Source of the DNA: an uncultured Bacteroidota bacterium
GTDB lineage: Bacteria > Bacteroidota > Bacteroidia > Bacteroidales > UBA12077
Direction of reading: 5' to 3'
Assembly (NCBI GenBank): GCA_913055895.1
Contig: CAJXLE010000009.1
Span: 1 to 32,257, forward strand
Length of the DNA stretch: 32,257 bases
Part shown: piece by piece, positions 1 to 8,796 of the stretch
Layout of the letters: the number at the start of each line of letters is the position of its first letter
How positions within the stretch are numbered: position 1 is the first letter of the stretch
Program-made: the position numbers and the translations under genes
Notes under the pieces: generated by a model
Told to the model about the DNA's origin: nothing
The model's input: the letters and a program-made list of their open reading frames with translations, nothing else
Databases searched by the model: none

Positions 1-2
1 AA

Positions 3-473
3 CTTGATGATCTGAACGTCTTCCTGGTGGGCGATCTGAAATACGGGCGAACGGTCCACTCACTGCTCATGGCCATGTCTGAATTCAACACCACCTACAA
101 CTTTGTATCGCCCCCGGAACTCAAAGTGCCCGAGGAATACAAGATGTTCCTTCAGGAAAGGAACCTGACCTACCACGAACATACCGATTTTACTGACATC
201 ATCAGTGACGCCGACATTGTCTATATGACCCGCATACAAAGGGAGCGTTTTTCCGACCCGATGGAATACGAAAAGACCAAGAATTCCTATGTACTGCGCA
301 ACAGCATGCTGGAGGGGACCAAAGACAACCTTCGGATCCTTCATCCCCTGCCAAGGGTCAACGAGATCCATGACGATGTGGATGAAAGCAAGAAAGCCTA
401 CTATTTCCCCCAGGCTTTGAATGGGGTTTACACAAGAATGGCAATCATGACCTCCATCCTGGGTCTTCAATAA
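3..473 (+). CDS. pyrB: Aspartate carbamoyltransferase catalytic subunit (C-terminal part; gene begins before the window)
   Basis: Frame is open from base 3 (LDDLNVFLVGDLKYGRTVHSLL...). Recognisable ATCase motifs GDLKYGRTVHSL, HPLPRVNEI and YFPQALNGVYTRMAI. pyrI follows directly. Confidence 0.95.
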   Translation, partial: LDDLNVFLVGDLKYGRTVHSLLMAMSEFNTTYNFVSPPELKVPEEYKMFLQERNLTYHEHTDFTDIISDADIVYMTRIQRERFSDPMEYEKTKNSYVLRNSMLEGTKDNLRILHPLPRVNEIHDDVDESKKAYYFPQALNGVYTRMAIMTSILGLQ

Positions 474-497
474 CTAAAACAAAAAAATTCAGATACA

Positions 498-968
498 ATG
501 GCAGACAGCAACAAACCAAAACTGCAGGTAAGTGCCATCAAGAACGGCACGGTGATCGATCACGTACCGGCCAAACATTTGTTCAAAGTCATCTCCATCC
601 TGGGACTCGACAAAATCACAACCCAGATCACCTTTGGAACCAACCTGGAGAGCAAGAAACTTGGTCACAAAGCCATCATCAAGCTTTCCGAGGTATTCTT
701 CAAGGACGAGGATATCAACAAGATAGCCCTGATCGCTCCGCATGCCAAGCTCAACATCATCAAGGATTTTAAGGTGACCGAAAAACGGGAAGTCCAGGTA
801 CCCAACCAGATTAAAGGAATTGCCAAGTGCGGCAATCCCAAATGCATCACCAACAACGACAATGTCAATACCGTTTTCTATGTTCTTCCCAAGGACAATG
901 AGAAGGTGGCCCTGAAATGTCACTATTGCGAAAAGATCACCGATCCGGAAGACATGGAAGTATTCTGA
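498..968 (+). CDS. pyrI: Aspartate carbamoyltransferase regulatory subunit
   Basis: 156 aa with N-terminal KNGTVIDHVPA and C-terminal Zn-binding cysteines (CGNPKCI...CHYCE), typical of PyrI. Downstream of pyrB. Confidence 0.96.
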   Translation: MADSNKPKLQVSAIKNGTVIDHVPAKHLFKVISILGLDKITTQITFGTNLESKKLGHKAIIKLSEVFFKDEDINKIALIAPHAKLNIIKDFKVTEKREVQVPNQIKGIAKCGNPKCITNNDNVNTVFYVLPKDNEKVALKCHYCEKITDPEDMEVF

Positions 969-998
969 AGGCTGCAGGTTAAAAATTGAAGGTTGAAA

Positions 999-1043
999 GT
1001 TGCAGGTTGAAGGTCGATGGACTTTTAACTTTCAACCTGCAAC
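999..1043. repeat. Inverted repeat / hairpin between convergent pyrI and DUF4293 gene
   Basis: gttgcaggttgaa (999-1011) is perfectly complementary to ttcaacctgcaac (1031-1043). It sits in a short GTTGAAAG/GTTGAAGG-type low-complexity tract. Confidence 0.7.
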
Positions 1044-1052
1044 ATTCAAGCG

Positions 1053-1514
1053 TTAACGTATTCTATCGATCGATCGGATCAGGGCTTCGTCCTTCCCGAT
1101 GGCCCGGATGGCCAGGTAGGTAAAGATGGCCGATACAAAAGGGAAAGCATCGAATATCTGGTAGCTCACATTTTTTGCATCCAGCCGGTTGGAAAAATCG
1201 CTGACGTAGAAATAGATCAGTCCCACATAGCCCACCATGAGCAAAATGTTCAAAAAACTCAGACGCATCTGGGTAATCCTTCTTTTATAGAGAAAAATGG
1301 TGATGAAATTCAGGGCTGTGATCACCGCCAGCAGTATGATAGGGGGTATGGTGCGCACGGAGAGGGTGGCTGGCTCCTTGTAATAAAGACCGTCAAAGCG
1401 AAAAGCATATATCTGTCCTTCAGGCGAGAGTAACTCAGCCAGGGGAAAGAAAAACAGCATCAACATCAATATGAAGGATACAAACAGGTAAAGGGTCTGG
1501 ATTCTTTGTATCAT
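1053..1514 (-). CDS. DUF4293-like four-helix membrane protein
   Basis: ORF 1053..1541, with likely start MIQRIQTLYLF at 1514. Hydrophobic with four predicted TM segments. Resembles the Bacteroidetes DUF4293 family. Confidence 0.75.
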   Translation of the reverse strand: MIQRIQTLYLFVSFILMLMLFFFPLAELLSPEGQIYAFRFDGLYYKEPATLSVRTIPPIILLAVITALNFITIFLYKRRITQMRLSFLNILLMVGYVGLIYFYVSDFSNRLDAKNVSYQIFDAFPFVSAIFTYLAIRAIGKDEALIRSIDRIR

Positions 1515-1835
1515 GTTCCTTTTTTGCCACAAAGATAACATTTATGAGACAGACCATGAAGAGATACCCTCAAAAAACAGCTGAAACGTCCCTGGCAAAA
1601 TAACCATTCCTGTCACAAAAGGAGATGATCGTTTTATAATGGTAAGCTCCACATGACCAACACATTAAATAACCCATGTTCTTATAAAACCATCACCCAT
1701 CTTTCAGGTCCGTTCATATGTTATAAAAAAGCCCAAAGACATTAAAATTCATCTGTGAGCGTTTGATAATCAAAAAAGTTTTGCTTAAGATTGTGCTTCC
1801 AAAAATTAATGTTAACCGCTTAAAGTAAAAGGGCT

Positions 1836-3065
1836 ATGGCAACAAGTACCGCTATGACATCACAAGACTATATGCAAAGAGAGGAGAAATACGGAGCTCA
1901 TAATTACCATCCGCTGCCGGTTGTATTGGACAAGGGCGAAGGCGTTCACGTATGGGATGTGGAAGGCAAGCATTATTATGATTTCCTTTCCTCCTACTCT
2001 GCTCTGAACCAGGGCCACAACCACCCCAAAATTTTAAATGCTCTCAAAAAACAAGCTGAAAAGCTCTCCCTGACTTCTAGGGCTTTTTACAACAGCGTGT
2101 TGGGCGAATACGAGGAATTTGTCACAAAGTATTTCGGATACGATAAGGTCCTGCCCATGAACACCGGCGCTGAAGCCGACGAGACAGCCATCAAGCTGGT
2201 TCGCAAATGGGCCTACAAGAAAAAAGGCATCCCCCAAGACCAGGCCAAAATCATCGTTTGCGAGGACAATTTCCACGGACGTACCGTCACCATCGTTTCC
2301 ATGTCGACCGACCCCGATGCCCGTGCCGATTATGGCCCTTTCACCCCGGGATTTGTTACCATCCCCTATAACGATACCGAGGCCCTGGAAAAAGAACTGC
2401 AGGATCCCAACATAGCCGGCTTCCTGTTAGAACCCATCCAGGGGGAAGCAGGAGTCAACGTCCCCGACGACGGCTACCTGAAAAAGGCCTATGAGCTCTG
2501 CAAAAAACACAATGTACTTTTCATGGCCGATGAGGTCCAATCGGGTATTGCCCGTACCGGCAAGCTGCTGGCATGCGACCATGAAGGTGTGCGCCCCGAT
2601 GTGCTAATCCTGGGCAAAGCCATCTCCGGGGGCATGTACCCTGTTTCCGCTGTGCTGGCCGATGACGAGGTGATGTTGACCATCCAGCCCGGTGAACACG
2701 GCTCGACTTTTGGCGGAAATCCCGTTGCCGCCAAAGTTGCCATGGCTGCTCTAGAAGTGGTCCGTGAAGAAAACCTGGCCGACAATGCCGAGCGACTGGG
2801 CAAAATCTTCCGCGATGAATTCAAGAGCATACAGTCTGAAATGATCTCCGAAGTGCGGGGCAAAGGCCTGCTCAACGCTGTGGTGATCAAACCCAAGAAT
2901 GGCAAGACCGCCTGGGATGTTTGTGTGGCCATGAAAGAGCATGGTGTGCTGGCCAAACCCACACACGGCGATATCATCCGCTTTGCACCCCCGCTGGTGA
3001 TCAATGAAGAGCAACTGCGTGATGCCATGGAGAAGATCAAGGAAACCTTCAAGGAATTTGAATAA
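1836..3065 (+). CDS. rocD: Ornithine--oxo-acid aminotransferase
   Basis: 409 aa PLP class-III aminotransferase. Motifs [45 protein letters not shown] and [16 protein letters not shown] (PLP lysine). Confidence 0.95.
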   Translation: MATSTAMTSQDYMQREEKYGAHNYHPLPVVLDKGEGVHVWDVEGKHYYDFLSSYSALNQGHNHPKILNALKKQAEKLSLTSRAFYNSVLGEYEEFVTKYFGYDKVLPMNTGAEADETAIKLVRKWAYKKKGIPQDQAKIIVCEDNFHGRTVTIVSMSTDPDARADYGPFTPGFVTIPYNDTEALEKELQDPNIAGFLLEPIQGEAGVNVPDDGYLKKAYELCKKHNVLFMADEVQSGIARTGKLLACDHEGVRPDVLILGKAISGGMYPVSAVLADDEVMLTIQPGEHGSTFGGNPVAAKVAMAALEVVREENLADNAERLGKIFRDEFKSIQSEMISEVRGKGLLNAVVIKPKNGKTAWDVCVAMKEHGVLAKPTHGDIIRFAPPLVINEEQLRDAMEKIKETFKEFE

Positions 3066-3091
3066 ATCCGGCATGGTGCCACATTAAACGT

Positions 3092-3139
3092 AAAAACAAA
3101 AAAGCTGTCTATACCCATTCAGACAGCTTTTTTGTTTTT
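3092..3139. terminator. Strong (bidirectional-type) intrinsic terminator after rocD
   Basis: Perfect 19-bp stem aaaaacaaaaaagctgtct (3092-3110) / agacagcttttttgttttt (3121-3139) with a 10-nt loop. A-tract on one side, T-tract on the other. Confidence 0.9.
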
Positions 3140-3180
3140 GCATGAACCACCAACATCCAAATCCCAACCCCGCAAACCTC

Positions 3181-5229
3181 ATGATTATGAAAATCAAAAC
3201 TTTTATTCTTGCATTGGTTATGACAACACCCCTGTTTTTCGCCGGTTGTAGTCAGCAGGACGGCAGCCGGGAACAGCAAGACCTTAAGGTCAGTTACATC
3301 AACGACTCCATCGATCCGGGCGACAATTTTTACCGCTTCGCCAACGACGGCTGGATGGAAGCCCATCCCCTGCCGGGTGACGAAAGCCGCTTCGGCTCGT
3401 TTGACCTGCTGGCCAAACAAACCAAGAAGAAGGTCCGCAACATCCTGGAAAACCTGGCAGAAGAGAACCATGAAAAAGGAACCATCGAACAAAAGATTGG
3501 CGACTTTTACAGCCTGGGCATGGATACAGACAGGATCAACGCCCAGGGCCTGGATCCCATCCGCAAGGAGCTGGAGAAAATACAAAACATCGGCTCAAGC
3601 AAAGACATCCAGCAGCAGGTGAGCCATTTGCACCAATACAGCATCGGATCGCTTTTCCGACTCAGCTCGGGTGCCGACGCCAAAAACAGCGAAATGAACA
3701 TCGCCCAGATATCACAGGGCGGCCTGGGCATGTCCGACCGCGACTACTACATCAAGGACGATGAGCGCACCCGCGAAATACGCCGGGCCTACCGCCACTA
3801 TATGAAGGAAATATTCACCCTTGCCGGCGACGACAAGGAAGAGGCCTCCGAAAAGGTAGAAACCATCATGGATATTGAGACCCGCCTGGCCAGGGCTTCC
3901 ATGACACGCCTGGAGAGAAGGGACCCACACAAGACCTACAACAAGATGGATCCCGAAAAACTGAAAAACACCTGCCCGGCCATAAACTGGGAAGACTATT
4001 TTACAAACCTGGGCATCGAGGTACCCGGCGAGATCAATGTACGCCAACCCGCCTTTTTAAAAGAAGTCAACCAGATGCTCAACGAGGTGGCGGTTGAAAA
4101 ATGGAAGACCTACTTTGAGTGGAACCTGCTGAACAGTTCGGCTTCCTACCTGGGCGATGATTTCGTGCAGGCCCGTTTTGACTTCTACGGCAAAACCATG
4201 CAGGGCCAGCAGGAGATGAAACCACGCTGGCGAAGGGTTCTCAATGTCACCAACAGGGCTATGGGCGATGCCATAGGCAAAAAATTCGTGGATGAGCATT
4301 TCCCTCCCAAAGCCAAGGAACGGATGGTCAACCTGGTGGGCAACCTGAAGGATGCCTTTGCCCGGCGCATCAGGAACCTGGAATGGATGGGCGATACCAC
4401 CAAGCAAAAAGCCCTGGAAAAACTGGAGGTGATGAATGTCAAAATTGGCTATCCCGATGAATGGCGCGACTTTTCAGAGCTGACCATCGAAAAGGATTCC
4501 TACCTCAACAACGTGATGGCCAGCCGCCGTTTCAACAAAGATTACCAGCTGCAGAAAATAGGCAAGCCGGTCGACCCCAACGAGTGGTTCTTCCCCCCGC
4601 AAACGGTCAATGCCTACTACGCTCCCTCCATGAATGAGATCTGCTTCCCCGCCGGCATCCTTCAGCCTCCCTTCTTCTATATGGAAGGCGATGATGCCAT
4701 CAACTACGGAGCCATAGGCGGGGTCATCGGACACGAGATGACCCACGGTTTCGACGACCAGGGAAGGCAGTACGACAAGGAAGGCAACCTGAACAACTGG
4801 TGGACAAAGGAAGATGAAAAACGCTTCAAAAAACGCACCCAGCGACTGGTGGAACAGTACAACAAGAAAACCGTGCTCGATACGGTCCATGCCAATGGCA
4901 AACTCACCCTGGGTGAAAACATTGCCGACCTGGGCGGACTAAGCATCGCCTACACTGCCTTCCAGGATGCCACCAGCGACCAGGAGCTGGGGGAAAAAAT
5001 CGACGGGTACACCCCCAGGCAACGCTTTTTCCTCTCCTGGGCCAGGGTATGGGCTCAAAACATACGCGATGAAGAGATCCTGCGAAGGACCAGGGAGGAT
5101 GTACACAGCCTGGGTGTGCACCGGGTTAACGGTCCGCTGGTAAACATGGACGTTTTTTTCGAAGCTTTCAATGTAAACAAGCAAGATGAGATGTACCTGC
5201 CCGAAGACAAGCGCGCCAAGATATGGTAG
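3181..5229 (+). CDS. M13 family zinc metallopeptidase (neprilysin/PepO-like), lipoprotein
   Basis: Zn motif VIGHEMTHGFDDQGRQYD plus ENIADLGG. Lipobox LFFAGCSQQ after MIMKIKTFILALVMTT. The ORF start at 3142 abuts the terminator hairpin, so 3181 or 3187 is the likelier start. Confidence 0.93.
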   Translation: MIMKIKTFILALVMTTPLFFAGCSQQDGSREQQDLKVSYINDSIDPGDNFYRFANDGWMEAHPLPGDESRFGSFDLLAKQTKKKVRNILENLAEENHEKGTIEQKIGDFYSLGMDTDRINAQGLDPIRKELEKIQNIGSSKDIQQQVSHLHQYSIGSLFRLSSGADAKNSEMNIAQISQGGLGMSDRDYYIKDDERTREIRRAYRHYMKEIFTLAGDDKEEASEKVETIMDIETRLARASMTRLERRDPHKTYNKMDPEKLKNTCPAINWEDYFTNLGIEVPGEINVRQPAFLKEVNQMLNEVAVEKWKTYFEWNLLNSSASYLGDDFVQARFDFYGKTMQGQQEMKPRWRRVLNVTNRAMGDAIGKKFVDEHFPPKAKERMVNLVGNLKDAFARRIRNLEWMGDTTKQKALEKLEVMNVKIGYPDEWRDFSELTIEKDSYLNNVMASRRFNKDYQLQKIGKPVDPNEWFFPPQTVNAYYAPSMNEICFPAGILQPPFFYMEGDDAINYGAIGGVIGHEMTHGFDDQGRQYDKEGNLNNWWTKEDEKRFKKRTQRLVEQYNKKTVLDTVHANGKLTLGENIADLGGLSIAYTAFQDATSDQELGEKIDGYTPRQRFFLSWARVWAQNIRDEEILRRTREDVHSLGVHRVNGPLVNMDVFFEAFNVNKQDEMYLPEDKRAKIW

Positions 5230-5293
5230 TGGGCAGCTCTTGGGGACAGTCGCACGTAAGACTGACCCTTTCTTCATTCAGACCTCAATCACT

Positions 5294-5330
5294 AAAAACA
5301 TCCCGCAGGATTGTCCTTCGGGATGTTTTT
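5294..5330 (+). terminator. Intrinsic terminator after M13 peptidase gene
   Basis: Perfect 12-bp stem aaaaacatcccg (5294-5305) / cgggatgttttt (5319-5330), ending in a T-tract. Confidence 0.85.
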
Positions 5331-5617
5331 ATTACCTTTAGGGATACAATGCAATGCCCCACCCGGACATTGCAATATATATTCCAGGGTATAGTTAATA
5401 TTCCAGGGCATGAAAACATTCGGGAAATATCCCGGCCGCCCATAGGATGGTTTTATTTGCCCTTAGCAAATTGCAACAGGAAAATAATTGGATTTCCTGT
5501 TGAACACAAAAAAACGTTCCTGTCTCAGCGGGTAGGTTCTATTTGGCAAAAAAATAATCAAAGGCAACGTCCCCGCCTCAGCGGGATAAGTCACACAAAA
5601 CCAAAAACCCAAAAAAA

Positions 5618-5992
5618 ATGAAAAAGATCATCCAAACCGACAAGGCACCGGCTGCTATAGGACCCTACAGCCAGGCTGTGGAAGTAAACAAAACCCTGTA
5701 TATCTCCGGACAGTTGCCACTGGATCCGTCCACCATGGAGATGCCCGGCAGTCTGGAAGAACAGGCCGAACAGGTGATGAAAAACACCGGTGCCATCCTG
5801 CGTGAAGCTGGCTATGACTTTCAGGATGTGGTCAAATCCACCATCTTCCTGGCCGATATCAAAGATTTCCAGAAGATGAACGAGGTATACGGCAAGTATT
5901 ACCAGCAGGACCCGCCTGCACGCTCGGCCTACCAGGTGGCCAACCTGCCCAAAGGCGCCAAAATAGAGATTGAAACGATTGCAGCAAAATAG
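5618..5992 (+). CDS. ridA: RidA family protein (enamine/imine deaminase)
   Basis: 124 aa. TDKAPAAIGPYSQAVEVNKTLYISGQLPLDPSTMEM and PARSAYQVANLPKGAKIEIETIA are canonical RidA/YjgF motifs. Confidence 0.95.
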   Translation: MKKIIQTDKAPAAIGPYSQAVEVNKTLYISGQLPLDPSTMEMPGSLEEQAEQVMKNTGAILREAGYDFQDVVKSTIFLADIKDFQKMNEVYGKYYQQDPPARSAYQVANLPKGAKIEIETIAAK

Positions 5993-6140
5993 CCATTCAA
6001 AAAGCAATCCTCCACCCTGAACCAAACAACCAACCTGGACATATGACAATAGCCGGGGCGCATCTTTCGTTGGTTCAAAGGCTATGGGGAAACAAGATTA
6101 CCGGTTTGTTGTTATTTTTTTTAATTTTGTGAACCGTTTT

Positions 6141-6195
6141 CATATGACCGGTTTTTGTTCCTCTGGTCATATGTGAACGATCCCGCCGAGGCGGG
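6141..6195. repeat. Two consecutive palindromes upstream of ffh
   Basis: catatgacc (6141-6149) / ggtcatatg (6165-6173), then cccgcc-ga-ggcggg (6182-6195). Confidence 0.65.
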
Positions 6196-6228
6196 GCCGT
6201 TTCAATTGTAAAAATAAAGCCGCACAAT

Positions 6229-7572
6229 ATGTTTGAGAGTTTATCAGATCGCCTGGAGCAGTCGTTCAAGATGCTGAAGGGACAGGGCCGGATCTCGGAG
6301 GTCAACATTGCCGAGACCCTCAAGGACGTGAGAAGGGCCCTTTTGGACGCCGACGTAAACTATAAGATCGCAAAGAATTTTACCGATACCGTCAAGGAAA
6401 AGGCCCTTGGCCAGAAGGTGGTCGAATCGGTCAAACCCGGTCAGCTGATGGTCAAAATCGTCCACGACGAGCTGGCCCGCCTGATGGGTGGCACGGCAGC
6501 CGAGCTCCACCTCGAGGGCAATCCCACGGTCATCCTGCTGGCTGGATTGCAGGGCTCGGGTAAAACCACTTTTGCCGGTAAACTGGCCCAGTTCCTGAGA
6601 AAGAAACACAACAAAAAGCCCCTGATGGTCGCCGGCGACGTCTACCGTCCCGCCGCCATCGACCAGCTGAAAGTGGTGGGCGAGCAGACCGGGGTACCTG
6701 TCTATACCGAAGACGATAACAAAAATCCCGAGAAGATCGCCAAAGCTGGCATCAAACAGGCCAAAAAAGACGGGCAGGATGTTGTGATCATCGACACGGC
6801 GGGTCGCCTGGCCATCGACGAGCAAATGATGAACGAGGTGGCCGGCATCAAAAAAGCCGTCAACCCCCACGAAACCCTCTTCATCGTAGATGCCATGACG
6901 GGCCAGGATGCGGTCAACACCGCAAAGGAATTCAACGAGCGCCTGGATTACGAAGGGGTCATCCTCACCAAGCTCGACGGCGACACCCGCGGTGGTGCCG
7001 CCCTCTCCATACGGGCTGTTGTGGACAAGCCCATCAAGTTCATCGGTACCGGCGAGAAGATGGACAACATCGATGTGTTCCATCCCGATCGTATGGCCGA
7101 CCGCATACTTGGCATGGGCGATATCGTATCGCTGGTGGAAAAGGCACAGGAACAGTACGACGACACAGAAGCCCGCAAGCTCAGCAAAAAAATCGCCACC
7201 AACGAATTCGATTTTGACGATTTCCTTTCCCAGATCAACCAGATCAAAAAGATGGGAAATTTCAAGGACCTGGCTTCCATGATACCCGGCATGGGTAAGG
7301 CCCTGAGAAACATGGATATGGACGACGACGCCTTCAAAGGCATCGAAGCCATCATCCAGTCAATGACCCCGGAAGAGAGAAAGGATCCCAAGGTTCTCAA
7401 CGGAAGCCGTCGCAAACGAATCGCCCAGGGCAGCGGTACCAACGTGCAGGAGGTCAACAAGCTCATCAAGCAGTTCTCCGAAACACGCAAGATGATGAAG
7501 AAGATGAAAAACGGCAAGGGCGGCATGAAAAACATGATGCAGAACATGCAGCAGATGAACGGCAAAATGTAA
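6229..7572 (+). CDS. ffh: Signal recognition particle protein
   Basis: 447 aa. SRP54 GTPase motifs [37 protein letters not shown], and a Met-rich M domain at the C terminus. Confidence 0.97.
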   Translation: MFESLSDRLEQSFKMLKGQGRISEVNIAETLKDVRRALLDADVNYKIAKNFTDTVKEKALGQKVVESVKPGQLMVKIVHDELARLMGGTAAELHLEGNPTVILLAGLQGSGKTTFAGKLAQFLRKKHNKKPLMVAGDVYRPAAIDQLKVVGEQTGVPVYTEDDNKNPEKIAKAGIKQAKKDGQDVVIIDTAGRLAIDEQMMNEVAGIKKAVNPHETLFIVDAMTGQDAVNTAKEFNERLDYEGVILTKLDGDTRGGAALSIRAVVDKPIKFIGTGEKMDNIDVFHPDRMADRILGMGDIVSLVEKAQEQYDDTEARKLSKKIATNEFDFDDFLSQINQIKKMGNFKDLASMIPGMGKALRNMDMDDDAFKGIEAIIQSMTPEERKDPKVLNGSRRKRIAQGSGTNVQEVNKLIKQFSETRKMMKKMKNGKGGMKNMMQNMQQMNGKM

Positions 7573-7586
7573 TCAAACCCCGATAT

Positions 7587-8468
7587 ATGGAACTTATTGA
7601 CGGAAAGAAAATATCCGGACAGATCAAAGAAGAGATTGCCCGGGAAGTTGAGCAAATTAAAAAGGATGGAGGCAAAACACCCCATCTGGTGGCCGTCCTG
7701 GTAGGCAACGATGCGGCAAGCGAGACCTACGTCTCGCACAAAGAAAAAGCCTGCAACAAAGTGGGCATGGATTCGCAAGTGGTGCGCCTCGAGGCCGGCA
7801 TATCAGAAGAGGAACTGCTGAAAAAAGTCTATGAACTGAACAACGACGAGCAGGTTGATGGTTTCATCGTTCAGCTACCCCTGCCCGACCACATAGATGA
7901 ACAGAAAGTCATCGAAGCCATCGACCCGAAAAAGGACGTGGACGGTTTTCATCCCATCAACATGGGACGGATGGTGATCGGTCTGCCCGCATATCTTTCG
8001 GCTACACCTGCCGGCATCATGGAACTGCTCAAGCGCTACAACATTGAAACAGAAGGGAAAAACTGCGTGGTGCTGGGCCGCAGCAACATCGTAGGCAAAC
8101 CGGTGGCCAACCTGATGCTGCAGAAAGCTTACCCCGGCAACACCACCGTTACCGTTTGCCACAGCCGTACGAAAAACCTGGAGTCCTACACCCGACAGGC
8201 CGACATACTGATCGTGGCCATGGGCAAGATGGAGTTTGTCACGGCCGATATGGTGAAAGACGGGGCAGTGATCATAGATGTGGGCATACACCGCATCAAA
8301 TCCGACAAAACCAAATCGGGCTGGAAACTGAAAGGAGATGTTAAATTCGATGAAGTGAAGGAAAAAGCCAGTTACATCACACCAGTCCCGGGTGGCGTCG
8401 GACCCATGACCATCGTCTCGCTGCTGCGAAACACCATTGCCGCATCCCAGAAACGAATCTACGGCTAA
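7587..8468 (+). CDS. folD: Bifunctional methylenetetrahydrofolate dehydrogenase / methenyltetrahydrofolate cyclohydrolase
   Basis: 293 aa. Motifs [44 protein letters not shown] and [16 protein letters not shown]. Confidence 0.97.
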   Translation: MELIDGKKISGQIKEEIAREVEQIKKDGGKTPHLVAVLVGNDAASETYVSHKEKACNKVGMDSQVVRLEAGISEEELLKKVYELNNDEQVDGFIVQLPLPDHIDEQKVIEAIDPKKDVDGFHPINMGRMVIGLPAYLSATPAGIMELLKRYNIETEGKNCVVLGRSNIVGKPVANLMLQKAYPGNTTVTVCHSRTKNLESYTRQADILIVAMGKMEFVTADMVKDGAVIIDVGIHRIKSDKTKSGWKLKGDVKFDEVKEKASYITPVPGGVGPMTIVSLLRNTIAASQKRIYG

Positions 8469-8499
8469 ATCTACATGTCATAATCTTCAGATAGCACAA

Positions 8500-8528
8500 G
8501 GCCGGATCCTCCAGGGGTTCGGTCTTTT
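8500..8528 (+). terminator. Probable intrinsic terminator after folD
   Basis: ggccggatcc (8500-8509) pairs with gggttcggtc (8515-8524) over 10 bp allowing G:U, followed by tttt. Confidence 0.6.
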
Positions 8529-8532
8529 CAAT

Positions 8533-8660
8533 GCGTGAATGCGTAAATGAGTGAATGAGTGAATGAGTAAATGCGTGAATGCGTGAATGAGTAAATGCGT
8601 GAATGCGTGAATGAGTAAATGCGTGAATGCGTGAATGAGTAAATGAGTAAATGAGTGAAT
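8533..8660 (+). repeat. Tandem array, 16 units of an 8-bp repeat G[C/A]GT[G/A]AAT
   Basis: Read directly: gcgtgaat gcgtaaat gagtgaat gagtgaat (gagtaaat gcgtgaat gcgtgaat)x3 gagtaaat gagtaaat gagtgaat. A higher-order 24-bp period is visible. Confidence 0.95.
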
Positions 8661-8696
8661 GAAGCTTAGGCAAAGGAATAAAGAACCATGCCCGTA

Positions 8697-8783
8697 TATA
8701 CTCATTTACGCATATACGCATTCATCTTATCATCTTATCATCTTATCATTTACTCATTTACGCATTTACGCATTCACTCATTG
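8697..8783 (-). repeat. Inverted arm of the same 8-bp repeat, with an internal catcttat x3 tract
   Basis: tatactcatttacgcatatacgcattcatcttatcatcttatcatcttatcatttactcatttacgcatttacgcattcactcatt. Reverse complement gives gagtgaat/gcgtaaat units. Confidence 0.9.
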
Positions 8784-8796
8784 CATTGTATTACCA

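Noticed and set aside
5223-5621. 132-aa ORF between the M13 peptidase and ridA
   Set aside because: Crosses the terminator hairpin and palindromic repeats; no recognisable domain.
6244-7083. 279-aa minus-strand ORF opposite ffh
   Set aside because: Antisense of the conserved SRP54 GTPase domain; no family resemblance.
8377-8721. Repeat-encoded peptide (FTHSRIHAFTHSRIHAFTHS) resembling a repetitive protein
   Set aside because: All frames through a tandem DNA repeat give periodic peptides. Intergenic position and the inverted arm support a nucleic-acid-level explanation.
8533-8783. Possible CRISPR array
   Set aside because: 8-bp contiguous repeats with no unique spacers and no cas genes nearby.
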